From NCBI GenBank assembly GCA_013003255.1, contig JABDJZ010000039.1:1-5383 (forward strand): a DNA stretch of 5,383 nucleotides. Direction: 5' to 3'. The translations under genes and the position numbers were made by a program. Of the stretch, positions 5,324 through 5,383 are shown piece after piece. The notes under the pieces are model-generated. The model saw only the letters and a list, made by a program, of their open reading frames with translations, was not told where the DNA came from and did not search any database. Source of the stretch: Rhodothermales bacterium (GTDB lineage: Bacteria > Bacteroidota > Rhodothermia > Rhodothermales > UBA10348). The number at the start of each line of letters is the position of its first letter. The first letter of the stretch is position 1.

Positions 5324-5383
5324 ATGCCGCAGGTATCGCCTCAGCAACTTCAGGAACAGGTCAGCAGCACGCCGGCTGACACC
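5324..5383 (+). CDS. Probable N-terminus of a further gene (partial), possibly rhodanese-like
   Basis: From ATG 5324 the frame is open for 20 codons to the window edge and gives MPQVSPQQLQEQVSSTPADT. The V-S-P-Q-x-L-x-E-x-V opening, a short strand then an amphipathic helix, resembles the start of single-domain rhodaneses (I-S-x-x-E-L-x-E-x-L), which continue into L-x-D-V-R; the decisive part lies outside the window. No Shine-Dalgarno match precedes the ATG. A minus-strand frame is also open to the edge (down to 5238), but its peptide is arginine-rich and unrecognised. Confidence is limited by the short length. Confidence 0.4.
   Translation, partial: MPQVSPQQLQEQVSSTPADT

Noticed and set aside
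5238..5383. Minus-strand frame open from the right edge to a stop at 5238 as the end of a convergent gene
   Set aside because: The peptide is arginine-rich and unrecognised; the + strand start at 5324 gives a more natural N-terminus. The choice is not certain because so little sequence is available.

Overview
This window comes from a moderately GC-rich bacterium. All recognisable genes lie on the + strand, packed into one probable operon (about 440-5224) with gaps of 2, 31, 0 and 3 bases. The mix of families (secreted DUF2911 protein, PCYCGC/CYCXC-type cysteine protein, four-helix histidine-rich membrane protein, class II photolyase) is the kind seen in environmental Gemmatimonadota, Rhodothermota and Acidobacteriota. 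I favour a Gemmatimonadota-like source, but this is inference with low confidence.

Layout. 1-75 is the C-terminal tail of an upstream gene, possibly of the serine-hydrolase / DUF3471-tail kind. 76-439 is non-coding as far as I can tell; it holds a small hairpin after the upstream stop, a perfect 7-bp dyad at 338-358, and a -10-like TATACT followed by a GGAG ribosome binding site for the first operon gene. Then follow: a secreted protein of unknown function (440-1060); a small Tat-type exported six-cysteine protein of the PCYCGC/CYCXC kind (1063-1452); a secreted DUF2911 protein with an extra C-terminal beta-rich domain (1484-2380); a GTG-started four-TM protein with conserved-looking histidines (2381-2803); and an 805-residue fusion protein (2807-5224). 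After a spacer with weak inverted repeats, a probable new gene starts at 5324 and runs off the end.

The most notable item is the fusion. A complete class II CPD photolyase, with the FAD-binding region and tryptophan triad intact, is joined by a very short linker to a complete renalase-like FAD/NAD(P) oxidoreductase. The protein ends in QADLFG, which matches the bacterial beta sliding clamp-binding pentapeptide. Taken together this suggests a DNA-repair flavoenzyme carrying its own second flavoprotein domain, perhaps handling reduced flavin or nicotinamide, and possibly tethered to the replication clamp. The domains are visible in the sequence; their cooperation and the clamp tether are hypotheses. 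The four upstream genes look like envelope proteins, and nothing in their sequence explains why they share a transcript with the repair enzyme.
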